The notes under the pieces are model-generated. The model made no database searches and had not been told where the DNA came from. It saw nothing but the letters and a program-made list of their open reading frames with translations. This document shows, piece by piece, positions 1 to 8,405 of a DNA stretch of 64,000 nucleotides; the stretch's first letter is position 1; each line of letters begins with the position of its first letter. Source of the DNA: Hyalangium gracile (GTDB lineage Bacteria; Myxococcota; Myxococcia; Myxococcales; Myxococcaceae); the NCBI RefSeq assembly GCF_020103725.1, contig NZ_JAHXBG010000006.1, positions 310,001-374,000 of the forward strand, written 5' to 3'. Position numbers and translations under genes: made by a program.

Positions 1-56
1 GCCACTCCCGGGGCGCCACCCGCGTGCCGGAGCCCGGCGGAGGCTGCTCCCCCTCG

Positions 57-1172
57 CTACGTGGGGGAGTGGCCTCGCCAGTCGGCGAAGCACTTGACGA
101 AGAGCCGGGCGATGCGGCGCGCCTCCGCCTCGTCATCCGGGTAGTCGAGCTGCTGGTAGAAGCCCTTCATCCGCTCTACCCGGTGCAGCTCCAGCTCCGC
201 CTCGAAGAGCGCCTGCCAGTGGGACAGGAGCACCAGGCTGTAGCCCCGCTGCACGCTGTCGAGGTGCTCGCCGCTGAAGCCCCAGGCCTCGGTGGTGAAG
301 CGGAAGTAGCGCTCGGCGAAGGTGAGCAGCCGCGGGCTGAACGTCTCCAGCCGCTGGAGGATGCGTGCCGGCCGGTCCAGCTGCACCGCGCGCAGCATCC
401 GAATCACGTACTCCGGGAAGAAGTGCGCGGAGCCCACCGGCCGGCCCAGCCGGTTCGCCAGCACCAGGTCCAGCTCCGCCACCGGGCCTGACTCCGCCAG
501 CGACTGCAGGGACACCGTGTCCAGCTCCAGCGTGTCTCGCTCCAGCTGCACCGGCTGGCGCACGTTGCGGGCGTAGTCCTCCATGAAGCGCCTCAGCTCG
601 ACGAACTCGCTGTCGGCGATCTCCAGCAGCCCCGCCAGGCGCGAGAACCGACGCCGGATGGGCAGCGGGACGGACTCCGGCGACTTGTAGCCGAGGTCAT
701 GCTCGATCTCGGCCCAGGCGTGCTGGAGGATGGTGCGGATCTGGATCTCGAAGGGCCAGTCCCACTCGGGGTGCTGCTCGACCAGCTCCTTGGGCGGATG
801 GCAGATGTAGTGCAGCGAGCGGTAGCCGAAGCTGTTCGGATCCTGGCGCAGCCGCTTGTCCACCGAGCGGTCGATGTCGACGCGGAAGTGCTCCTCGATG
901 AGCCGGGCCACTTGCTCGATGGAGTCCTCGAAGAAGGTGATGATCCGCAGCCCCACCAGGTCGGTGAGGTCATCCAGGCGCTGGTAGATCTTGTCGGGCC
1001 GGGCCAGCTTCCGGGCCAGGCTGGCGGGCGCCTTCACCCGGTGGCTGACGCCATGGACGTTCACGCCGCCCCGCTCGAGCACTCCCTGGAGATGGGTGTG
1101 CAGCGCCCGGCCCATGGCCTCGAAGGTCGGGTGACGGCTCACATAGGCGTCCAGCAGGTCCTGCTTGAGCAT
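57..1172 (-). CDS. RelA/SpoT-domain (p)ppGpp synthetase-like protein
   Basis: Likely makes (p)ppGpp-type alarmones by moving pyrophosphate from ATP to GDP/GTP in the cytoplasm. The RelA_SpoT nucleotidyltransferase fold covers roughly residues 45-200 of 371: DLVGLRIITFF, GYRSLHYI, and the hallmark EIQIRTILQHAWAEIEH. There is no HD hydrolase domain before it and no TGS/ACT regulatory tail, so it resembles a small alarmone synthetase. The C-terminal 170 residues are helical, charged and without a domain I recognise. No hydrolase partner is adjacent. Activity as a synthetase is inferred from motifs; some relatives make other nucleotides or act as toxins. Confidence 0.8.
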   Translation of the reverse strand: MLKQDLLDAYVSRHPTFEAMGRALHTHLQGVLERGGVNVHGVSHRVKAPASLARKLARPDKIYQRLDDLTDLVGLRIITFFEDSIEQVARLIEEHFRVDIDRSVDKRLRQDPNSFGYRSLHYICHPPKELVEQHPEWDWPFEIQIRTILQHAWAEIEHDLGYKSPESVPLPIRRRFSRLAGLLEIADSEFVELRRFMEDYARNVRQPVQLERDTLELDTVSLQSLAESGPVAELDLVLANRLGRPVGSAHFFPEYVIRMLRAVQLDRPARILQRLETFSPRLLTFAERYFRFTTEAWGFSGEHLDSVQRGYSLVLLSHWQALFEAELELHRVERMKGFYQQLDYPDDEAEARRIARLFVKCFADWRGHSPT

Positions 1173-1224
1173 GCTCCCCCCTTCTTGCCATGAGCGCAGG
1201 CGTCATGGAACCAGGCCCGGGGCC

Positions 1225-2484
1225 TCACTTCGGCGTCTCGCGCAGCCGGGCCGCGTGCGTCAGGAGGTAGTTCCGCTCGGACACGCTCGTCGTGCGAGCC
1301 GCCGCGCGTTGGTAGTGCTCGATGGCGCCCTCGCGGTCGCCCGCCCGCTCCAGCAGATGCGCGCGGACCGCGTCGAGGCGATGGTGCCCGTCCATGCGCG
1401 GGTCTTTATCGAGCGCGTCCAGGAGCTCGAGCCCCGCGGCCGGGCCTTGAACCATGGCCGTGGCGATCGCGTGGTTGAGCGTCACCATCGGGTTGTCGGA
1501 CATGCGCTGCAGGAGGCTGTACAGCCCGAGGATCTGCGGCCAGTCCGTCTCCTCGGTGCTCGCCGCCTCGTCGTGCACCGCCGCGATCGCCGCCTGCAGT
1601 TGATATGGGCCGACATTGCCCTTCGGCAGCGTCGCGGTGAGCAGCGCCACGCCCTCGTCGATCTCGCTCCGGTCCCACAAGGAGCGGTCCTGCTGATCGA
1701 GCGGAATGAGCTCTCCGGAGGGGCCGGTCCGCGCCACCCGTCGCGCGTCGGTCAGGAGCATGAGCGCGAGGAGCCCCGCCACCTCGCAGTCGTCTGGCAC
1801 GAGGCGATGGAGCATGCGCGTGAGCCGGAGGGCCTCGCCCGAGAGGTCGCTGCGCTGGAGCTCCGGGCCCGACGTGGCCGTGTATCCCTCGCTGAAGATC
1901 AGATACAGCACGTGCATCACGGACCCGAGGCGCTCGGCGCGCTCCTCGGCCGTGGGCGCCTGGAAGGGCACCCCCGAGGCCTTGATGCTCTGCTTCGCCC
2001 GGCTGATCCGCTGCGCCATGGTCGCCTCCGGCACCAGGAACGCCTTGGCGATCTCGAAGGTCGTCAGGCCTCCCACGGCGCGCAGCGTGAGCGCGATCGC
2101 CGACGAGGGCGAGAGCACCGGGTGGCAGCACATGAAGAGCAGGTCCAGGGTGTCGTCCCGCTCCGCGAAGCCCGCCTCGTCCGCGGCGAGGGCGATCTGG
2201 TCCTCCGGTGGCACCAGGCTGACCACGAGCTCCTCGCGGTGGCGGCGGGCAGCCTCCGCGCGGACATGATCGGTGATGCGGCGCGAGGCGACGTGGATCA
2301 GCCAGGCGCGCGGGTTCTCGGGAACGCCATCCCGCACCCACTGCGCCGCCGCCGCGATGAGGGCCTCCTGGACCGCGTCCTCCGCGGCCGGGAAGTCGCG
2401 GAACCGCCGCATGACGACGCCCAGCACCCGCGGCGCGAGCTCGCGCAACAGGTGCTGGGTGCGAGGGTCCAGGGACGGGAGCAT
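1225..2484 (-). CDS. ECF42-type RNA polymerase sigma factor with C-terminal extension
   Basis: Extracytoplasmic-function sigma factor. Region 2 lies near residues 10-80 (AAEDAVQEALIAAAAQW, ENPRAWLIHVASRRITDH) and region 4 near 115-170 (LTLRAVGGLTTFEIAKAFLV). It is followed by a TPR-like extension of about 220 residues, which is the hallmark of group ECF42 and explains the 419-residue length. Its start overlaps the stop of the upstream DGPF gene as TGATG, so the two are translationally coupled. In this group the extension, not an anti-sigma factor, is thought to control activity; no anti-sigma gene is visible here. Confidence 0.92.
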   Translation of the reverse strand: MLPSLDPRTQHLLRELAPRVLGVVMRRFRDFPAAEDAVQEALIAAAAQWVRDGVPENPRAWLIHVASRRITDHVRAEAARRHREELVVSLVPPEDQIALAADEAGFAERDDTLDLLFMCCHPVLSPSSAIALTLRAVGGLTTFEIAKAFLVPEATMAQRISRAKQSIKASGVPFQAPTAEERAERLGSVMHVLYLIFSEGYTATSGPELQRSDLSGEALRLTRMLHRLVPDDCEVAGLLALMLLTDARRVARTGPSGELIPLDQQDRSLWDRSEIDEGVALLTATLPKGNVGPYQLQAAIAAVHDEAASTEETDWPQILGLYSLLQRMSDNPMVTLNHAIATAMVQGPAAGLELLDALDKDPRMDGHHRLDAVRAHLLERAGDREGAIEHYQRAAARTTSVSERNYLLTHAARLRETPK

Positions 2485-2879
2485 CAGGGCACGTCGACAG
2501 GGGGCGCGCTCATCACCTGCCGCACCTCGATCTCCAGGTTGAGGGGCACGCCACCAGGGCCAGGCGCGGCGGAGGCCTGCGCGGCGATCTCATAGGCGCG
2601 CTCGGGGCTGTCGACATCCACGATCCAGAACCCGGCGAGGAACTCCTTCGACTCGGGGAACACGCCGTCGGTGATGGGCTTGCCGTCCTTGCCGGCGCGC
2701 ACGCGCTTCGCCTGGTCGGGGCCGGCCAACCCCTCGGCCGCCACCAGCTCTCCCGACTGGCCGAGCTTCTGCGCGAAGTTCTTCATGAAGGCGATATGCG
2801 CCTTGAGGTCCTGCTCCGGCCACCGGGCGACCTGGTAGGGACCTCCACCCGGGGTGTTCATCATCAGCATGTACTTCAT
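2484..2879 (-). CDS. DGPF/YciI-family protein, ECF42 partner
   Basis: Small (131-residue) ferredoxin-like-fold protein of the YciI/DGPF family, opening with MKYMLMM and containing the ITDGVFPESKEFLAGFWIVD segment that carries the DG-x-F motif. Such genes almost always sit directly before ECF42 sigma genes and are their main predicted targets. The biochemical role is unknown. The start is supported by an AAAAAGGAG ribosome site a few bases upstream. The stop overlaps the sigma-factor start, so it is the first gene of a two-gene operon. Confidence 0.88.
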   Translation of the reverse strand: MKYMLMMNTPGGGPYQVARWPEQDLKAHIAFMKNFAQKLGQSGELVAAEGLAGPDQAKRVRAGKDGKPITDGVFPESKEFLAGFWIVDVDSPERAYEIAAQASAAPGPGGVPLNLEIEVRQVMSAPPVDVP

Positions 2880-2930
2880 GGTCGACTCCTTTTTATGAGC
2901 GCCCCTCCATGGAGCGCGCGTTCACCGGGG

Positions 2931-2958
2931 AGTCGGAGCCGAAAATCGGTTCTCGACA
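2931..2958 (-). promoter_or_regulatory. Candidate ECF42-dependent autoregulated promoter
   Basis: Read on the minus strand, TGTCGA (2958-2953) is followed after 16-17 bases by CCGAC, about 55 bp before the DGPF start. As I recall, ECF42 promoters carry TGTCGA at -35 and a CGA-type -10, which suits autoregulation of the DGPF-sigma operon. The intervening AACCGATTTTCGG is also partly palindromic. Confidence 0.5.
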
Positions 2959-3033
2959 TCGGTGGCGCCTCTCTTTCGATATTTTTTCTCGGGCGCCGCA
3001 AGTCCTTGAAAGGATTGGGGATTGAGGGGCTGG

Positions 3034-4281
3034 CTATGCGGCCTGCTTGCGCCGACGGAGCAGCAGCAGGCCGGCTACCATCATGAAGGCCAGTGCGGAC
3101 ACCGCGAGCGACATGTGGATGTTGGTGATGCTCCCCAGGAGCCCGACGGTCACTCCGCTGAAGGCCCGCAGGCCGGAGGCCGACATGCTGAAGAGCCCCA
3201 GCACGCGGCCACGGATGGTGTCCGGCGCGTTCAGCTGCACGAGCGCCTGCGTCATGCTGCTGAAGGAGAGCTCGACGAAGCCGGCCAGGAAGAGCACGAG
3301 GATGGCCACCGGGTACGCGCGCATCAGCGAGAACGTGAAGAGCGCGCCGCCCCACAGCAAGGCCAGCCTCAGCGCGGAAGCGGGCGTCGTCCGCAGCCAG
3401 CCCCTGTTCGTCTCGAGCAGGATGCCCGCGAGCAGGGCGCCGGCCGCGTCCGCTCCCAGCAGGAGCGTGTAGGTCAGGCCCGGGTCTCCATGGCCCAGGT
3501 CATGGGCGAAGCCCGGCATCTGCGCGTGGTAGCTGTTGCCGATGAAGAAGGACGCCGCCCCCGCGAGCATCACCATGCCCGCGACCACGGGCAGCTCGCG
3601 TACGTCACGCAGCGTCTGGATGATGTCGGCCAGGCCTCGGACAGGGCGCTTGGGGCCTGGCGTCACCCCGCGGAAGTGCCGGCCATAGGGCGCGCGCACC
3701 AGCCAGAGCAGCAGGGGCAGATAGAACACCGTGTTGACGAAGATGCCCCAGGTGGGCCCGAGCGTCCGCATGATGATGCTGCCCACGCCGGGACCCACCA
3801 GGATTCCGAGATACCGGGCCGTGGCGTTCAGGCGGACCGCGCTCGCCAGGGAGCCGGGCCCCACGATGTCGTAGAGCAACATCTGGCTGGAGGTGCTCCA
3901 CAGGACGCCGGCGCAGCCGTGAATCGTCAGCAGGACCATCGCGTGCCACACCTGTAGCGAGTCCGTGACGAAGAAGTACCCCCAGCCCACCGAGGCGATG
4001 ATGAAGAGCACCATCCCGGCCTGGATGAGGCGCCTGGAGTCGAACCGGTCATTGAGCGCGCCCACCGGCACCGAGAACACCAGGAACGGCAGCCAGTGGG
4101 ACACCACCGCGAAGCCACCCAGCGCCGCCGAGTGGAACTTCTGGAACGCGACCCAGTAGCTGATCACGTGCTCGATGTTGTCGGCCATCATCGCCAACAT
4201 GAACGTGAGCAGGAAGGTCCGATAGCCCGGGACTTGGAGCGCGCTCGAACCCGAGGGGGCCGCGCTTGCAGCGGAGGTCAT
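3034..4281 (-). CDS. MFS transporter, EntS-like exporter family
   Basis: 415-residue inner-membrane protein with about twelve hydrophobic helices, such as MVMLAGAASFFIGN and ALLAGILLETN. The MFS signature GALNDRFDSRRLI lies between helices 2 and 3, followed by a weaker second-half equivalent. The overall pattern matches the enterobactin exporter-like branch of the major facilitator superfamily, so it probably exports a small molecule with proton-motive force. The substrate cannot be read from sequence. It lies 154 bp upstream of the ECF42 operon on the same strand, separated by that operon's candidate promoter. Confidence 0.85.
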   Translation of the reverse strand: MTSAASAAPSGSSALQVPGYRTFLLTFMLAMMADNIEHVISYWVAFQKFHSAALGGFAVVSHWLPFLVFSVPVGALNDRFDSRRLIQAGMVLFIIASVGWGYFFVTDSLQVWHAMVLLTIHGCAGVLWSTSSQMLLYDIVGPGSLASAVRLNATARYLGILVGPGVGSIIMRTLGPTWGIFVNTVFYLPLLLWLVRAPYGRHFRGVTPGPKRPVRGLADIIQTLRDVRELPVVAGMVMLAGAASFFIGNSYHAQMPGFAHDLGHGDPGLTYTLLLGADAAGALLAGILLETNRGWLRTTPASALRLALLWGGALFTFSLMRAYPVAILVLFLAGFVELSFSSMTQALVQLNAPDTIRGRVLGLFSMSASGLRAFSGVTVGLLGSITNIHMSLAVSALAFMMVAGLLLLRRRKQAA

Positions 4282-4354
4282 GGATGTTCACGCTCAGGAG
4301 AGTGAGGACCCACCGTACCCCAGGCGTCCACGAACGCGGAGCCTTCTCGGGCGG

Positions 4355-5110
4355 TCAGCTGCTCTCTCCAGGCGCTCTCGCTGGAGCGCCGACGAGGCGA
4401 GCGATCTGCCGCGCGACCTCCTCATCCACGCCGTAGAAGTCCCACCCGCCCTCCTTGTGCTCCGGGGGCACTCCATCATGCGCGCCCAGGAGTCCGAGCG
4501 CCTTCGCTCGAGCGATCCCCGCCACACGCGAGGGGCTCACGTAGAACGCCGCGAGGCGCATGGGTTTGATGGGGATGGAGCGCGAGCGGGCGTGCTCTCC
4601 TTCTGGGCCCTGCTCGAGGCGCGTGAACCGGACGTGGAAGATGTCCGCCGCGAGCGTCAGGCACCGCTCCGCGAGCTCGGTCGGCAGCTTCCGGTTCGCA
4701 CCTCGGGTCCGGGCGGCCTCGGCGATGAAGTCGAGGAGGGGATCGAACCCCTCGCGCTGCCATGCGGCGACGAAGGCGGGCAGTGCCTCGTTGAATCGCG
4801 CGATGCGCTGGTGCATCGCCGCCTCGAGCTCGTCGCGCTCGGCCTGGCGCGTGTCGACGGCCGGCTCGGGGTGCGCCGCCGTTCCGTCCTCGAGGAAGCC
4901 CTTCGCGAGGAGTGTCGCGATGCGCTTCTCGATGCCCCGTGCCGCCGCGGCCGCCGATGCGAGCTCCTTGCGTGACTCGCGCGGCTCGTCACCCCGGCGT
5001 CCACGTCGCTCGAAGATGAGGTTGTCGCGGGTCGCAAGCTCGACGACCGCCTCGCCCTTCTCGTCATCGTCCCGAACGAAGCGCTGCCAGGTGAGGACGT
5101 GCTGTGGCAT
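4355..5110 (-). CDS. WGR-domain-like protein
   Basis: About 251 residues if started at MPQHVLTWQRF; the open frame extends 54 codons further but that part reads like non-coding GC-rich sequence. Residues 1-70 resemble a WGR domain: a variable strand region, then FERRGRRGDEPRES, a helical stretch and a terminal KGF like the usual KGY. The signature WGR is degenerate here (RRG). WGR modules bind nucleic acid in PARP-like and other proteins. The rest is helical and contains FYVSPSRVAGIARAKAL, of unknown function. Function is not assigned. Confidence 0.6.
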   Translation of the reverse strand: MPQHVLTWQRFVRDDDEKGEAVVELATRDNLIFERRGRRGDEPRESRKELASAAAAARGIEKRIATLLAKGFLEDGTAAHPEPAVDTRQAERDELEAAMHQRIARFNEALPAFVAAWQREGFDPLLDFIAEAARTRGANRKLPTELAERCLTLAADIFHVRFTRLEQGPEGEHARSRSIPIKPMRLAAFYVSPSRVAGIARAKALGLLGAHDGVPPEHKEGGWDFYGVDEEVARQIARLVGAPARAPGESS

Positions 5111-5233
5111 GGCCCCGAACCTATGCGAACGGTACGACTGCGTCCGTGGGATCGCCGGACCGCAACCGGGCCTCGTCTCTCTCGGGCCTCGTGCGCGCTC
5201 GGCAGGTCGGTGGGGAGCCTCTCGAGCAGCGAC

Positions 5234-5552
5234 GGATCGTCGAGGACCAGCGAGCCTTGGGCCCAGGCCCATCGCGCGCTGATGGAACGTGCCGCCCGTC
5301 GAGGCGAGATCCCTGCGTCCGCGGACATCGACACGCTCGCGCAGGTCATCCCGGCGATGGCCGCGTTCCGCAGCCTGGTCCAGCGTAAACCGTTCGACCT
5401 GGCGTTCCTCGTCTCGATGGTGGATGGCGTCGTGTTGCCCGCCCTCGGACTCAAGCCCCTCACAGACGTGGTCCCCGCGCTACGGGATGCTCGAGGATCG
5501 CTTCGGCACCACCTGGGTGCTCGATGTCGCCGTCCCGTACAAGGCGCAGTGA
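5234..5552 (+). pseudogene. Scar joining a TetR C-terminus to a VOC-family C-terminus
   Basis: Two unrelated gene ends are spliced in different frames. In frame from about 5234 to 5462 comes a typical TetR ligand-domain end (RRGEIPASADIDTLAQVIP, then FLVSMVDGVVLPALGL). About 20 bp later, in another frame, comes the last 23 residues of a PhnB-like glyoxalase/VOC protein (MLEDRFGTTWVLDVAVPYK) with its stop at 5550-5552. Neither has an N-terminus. This is best read as the product of a deletion that removed the DNA between two former genes. Confidence 0.6.
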
Positions 5553-5635
5553 CCGTATGCTCGATGCCCTGACTCGCATCCATCAAATGGATCGGCGTCG
5601 CCCTCGCCACGGTCGCGGCGTATAGCAGGAAGGGG

Positions 5636-6004
5636 TCAGGGACCCCCGTCCTCCGGAGGATACGGAGGAAAGCAGTAGTGCGTTCCGGTCTGGTACTCAC
5701 ACCCATGAGGATCGGTCTGCACGATTGTGGGAGGCGCCAGATCGCAAGTGGTCGGGCAGCGAGAGGGAGCATCCACGGGAACCCAGCCACCGTTCTTGAA
5801 GCAGCTGCAACGCGCGGGCTCCCCGGGACAGCAGAAGCCCACGCCGGATGGCGCGGGACTGAGCAGGGTCGTCCTGCCTGCATCCATTCCTGCGTCGACT
5901 CCCGCGTCCGGGTCCTGCTCGGTCGAGGTGCCGCTACAGGCGGCCAGCAGCCCCCAGCACAGCACGAGGAGGGCAGGGGAGGAGGTCTTCGATCGAGAGC
6001 GCAT
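5636..6004 (-). CDS. Small Cys-rich lipoprotein
   Basis: 122-residue predicted lipoprotein. The signal MRSRSKTSSPALLVLCWG is followed by the lipobox LLAAC, then an Asp/Gly/Ala linker (DPDAGVDAGMDAG) typical of myxobacterial surface lipoproteins. The mature part is short and rich in Cys and Pro (GFCCPGEPARCSCF, then a CPTTC segment). The start at 6004 was chosen because the frame runs further upstream but the signal begins here. No family recognised. The Asp/Gly-rich linker suggests transport to the cell surface. Confidence 0.65.
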   Translation of the reverse strand: MRSRSKTSSPALLVLCWGLLAACSGTSTEQDPDAGVDAGMDAGRTTLLSPAPSGVGFCCPGEPARCSCFKNGGWVPVDAPSRCPTTCDLAPPTIVQTDPHGCEYQTGTHYCFPPYPPEDGGP

Positions 6005-6165
6005 GCGAGGCCACACTCTAAAGATATCTCGCTCCTCGCGCAGTACTCCACGTACCCACCCGCCGGCTGTCGGCGCGCGGCTCAGTTCCCTCAGCCGCGC
6101 ACGCTCCTCCTCGTCCACCTCCAGAGGCTCCATACCGGAGGTGTACAACATCTATGTCCGGGGGC

Positions 6166-8064
6166 TTAGTGATGCTTGCGCTTGCGCTCGGTCGAGCTCT
6201 GTCCCTGGTCACTTGCCTCTCTCTGCCGCTCTCGCTCTCTCTCCGCCTCCTTCTCTCGCACTCTCCGCCGAGCCCTCTCCTCATCTCGCGCTTTCTCCAG
6301 CTCCCTCCTCTCCCGCTCTCTCTCCCTCCGCGCTCGCTCCCTCTCCTCCCGCTCCCGCAGCCTGCGGCGATGCTCGATATAGGAGCGGTCCAGGTTGCGC
6401 TTGTCGGTCACCGCCGAGCTTGGGTACTGGGCCAGATGTACTTCCCGGTTTCGGAGGCTCGTCTCCGAGGCGACCCTGGCTTCGAAGTGGAAGTTCTGAC
6501 GGTGATAGGGGAGCCGTGAACGGGCCTGGAAGTCCTGCAGTCCCCACTTCTCGAGATCCGGGCGCGGATCGTTGTACTGATGCAGGATGTGCTCCCGAGG
6601 CACCTTGGCCAGATCGATGGTCACCGTGCCGAACTTCGCGAAGTCAGCACCGTGGTTCGAGGTGACCTGTTTCGTCGTCGAGGTGGCGGAGAAGAGCTTG
6701 GTGGCGCCCTTGCGCTCTTGCAGGAAGGGCAGCAGCTCTTCGGGGATGGTGTCCAGTTGGGTCCCCAGCCTTCTGTTGAGCCATTCGAGATCGGTCTCGA
6801 CATGATTCCCCTCCCGGTTCCTCTCCCGCCGCGGCTCATGCTCGTGGGAGCTCTCGTTGTAGAAGTAGCCGCGGTGCTCCTGGAGCCGCTCCCGCGGATC
6901 GTGAATCAAGGGCTTGATGTCTTTGTACCCCCTGTCGAGCTCATAGGCTTCCCTGGGCAGGATGCCTCGGCTGACCTCGCGCCGCAGATAGCCCTGGTCG
7001 GTCTTGATGTACTCGGTGTCACTCGGGCCGCGAAGGGTATGTTTCCTGTAGACCGGGTTCACGAGAGCTTCTTCATCGTCCGCGTCCTTCAGTTCGTAGA
7101 GCGCATCGCCGTGTAGCAACGTGGCGATGGGGACGGTCTGGTACTGGAGCTCATCTCCGTTGAAGGTGAACCCATACCCGGGGAGCTCTCTTCTCAAGGT
7201 CTCCTCGGTGAGCTCCGCCTCGCGGAGGACGCGGACGTAGTCCTGGCGCACACGGTCCGGGACGGTGGCTCCCCTCGGCAGGCGCGCGACCGCGTCGTCA
7301 TAGTTTCTCTTGGCCGCCTGCTTGCGCGCGCGGAGATGCGCCTTGTAGTTGTCGATCAACCGCTGCAGCACCTCGACGGCCTGCTCGCCTTCCTGGTTGA
7401 GCCCCTCAGCCTTCTTGAAGCCGATCTTCAGTCCGCCGACGCGCTGGATCACCGCGCGCTGGGCCGCTGGCGCGGACGCCACGTGGGCCGGCGGAGCCCC
7501 CTCCATGAGGGCGGGCTCTCCGCGAGCGGCCCGGCCCCCCAGCACATCCGCCTCGCGCTCCAGGCTGGAGTCCTCGTTGAGCGGAAGTCCCTCGACCTCG
7601 CCTGTCGCGCGCACCCGTCCCTGGGATTGCTGGACGATGTGGGCCAGCTCGTGGCCCAGGAGCCGCTGACCGTGCTGGCTATGGGGCTGATACAGGCCGG
7701 GAGCGAAGTGGATGTCCGTGCCGCAGGTATAGGCCAGGGCACCGGCCGTCTCGGCCTCGCGGCCCTGGTGGATGCGCACGGACGAGAAGCTCGTACCGAA
7801 GGCGGCCTCCATCCGGGCCTGCACCGTGGGGGGCAGCTTCTGCCCGGGCTCCCGCGGCCTGTCGGCCGTCGTGCGTTGGACTCCATCGAAGCGGTGGCCG
7901 AAGCGCGCCACTTGCTCGGCCTGGGCCCGGATGTCCGCGAGCAGCTCCGCCGAAGCGGTGGCCTCCGTGGGCGAGTGCAGGGAGGCCGAAGCAGGCTCGG
8001 CCTGCCCACGGGACTTGCTCACCGACCGCGCGGAACGGGGAGCGGATTGTCGGGCTCCAGCCAT
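6166..8064 (-). CDS. DUF4157 protein with Arg/Glu-rich C-terminal tail
   Basis: 632 residues from the ATG at 8064. Residues 76-175 form a DUF4157 (zincin-like) domain with the metal motif [10 protein letters not shown] at 137-146; such domains often accompany contractile injection system cargo or polymorphic toxins. The middle has [14 protein letters not shown] (457-470) and, later, REVHLAQYP (540-548). These recall the STS-like and E motifs of ADP-ribosyltransferases, but this is a weak guess. Residues 556-632 are almost pure Arg, Glu and Lys, predicting a long single alpha helix. No injection-system genes are adjacent. Confidence 0.75.
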   Translation of the reverse strand: MAGARQSAPRSARSVSKSRGQAEPASASLHSPTEATASAELLADIRAQAEQVARFGHRFDGVQRTTADRPREPGQKLPPTVQARMEAAFGTSFSSVRIHQGREAETAGALAYTCGTDIHFAPGLYQPHSQHGQRLLGHELAHIVQQSQGRVRATGEVEGLPLNEDSSLEREADVLGGRAARGEPALMEGAPPAHVASAPAAQRAVIQRVGGLKIGFKKAEGLNQEGEQAVEVLQRLIDNYKAHLRARKQAAKRNYDDAVARLPRGATVPDRVRQDYVRVLREAELTEETLRRELPGYGFTFNGDELQYQTVPIATLLHGDALYELKDADDEEALVNPVYRKHTLRGPSDTEYIKTDQGYLRREVSRGILPREAYELDRGYKDIKPLIHDPRERLQEHRGYFYNESSHEHEPRRERNREGNHVETDLEWLNRRLGTQLDTIPEELLPFLQERKGATKLFSATSTTKQVTSNHGADFAKFGTVTIDLAKVPREHILHQYNDPRPDLEKWGLQDFQARSRLPYHRQNFHFEARVASETSLRNREVHLAQYPSSAVTDKRNLDRSYIEHRRRLREREERERARRERERERRELEKARDEERARRRVREKEAERERERQREASDQGQSSTERKRKHH

Positions 8065-8255
8065 GGTTCTCTCCTCTGCTGCCGGGCTCGTGCTGCGCGA
8101 GGCAATTCTAGCGCAGGGACAGGAGCGCGGCCCACCCGTGCTCGGCCTGGCGGAGCCGGGGTGTACCCGCTCAACCGACACCGAGATTTGTTCGGAGCCG
8201 CCACGCCTGGATGCCGAGCCGCGGGACAGCGAGGCACCCTGTGAGCGGACCGGTG

Positions 8256-8286
8256 GCGAACTGGTATGACAAGCAGACCAGTTCGC
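8256..8286. repeat. Palindromic intergenic repeat, copy 1
   Basis: Perfect 10-bp arms GCGAACTGGT / ACCAGTTCGC around an 11-base centre, in the gap between the divergent DUF4157 gene and the DNase II-like gene. The core ACTGGTATGACAAGC recurs at 45336 and 63537 in the same orientation. It could be an operator for the DNase II-like gene (start 120 bp downstream) or a dispersed repeat. The rest of the 8065-8405 gap shows nothing else I can name. Confidence 0.6.
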
Positions 8287-8405
8287 ACAGAGCGCTCCCG
8301 ACAGGAGGAGCCGTGCCATGCCCTCTCGAAGCTCTCGGCGGTGGCTCGCACGGGGTATGCTCGTGGTCATCGGTATTCCGAAGGGGAATGCCTGGGAGGG
8401 GGACC

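Noticed and set aside
6005..6151. Short upstream extension of the lipoprotein at 5636 resembling an antitoxin-like helix
   Set aside because: It runs in frame straight into the signal peptide with no stop of its own, so it is leader DNA and not a separate gene.
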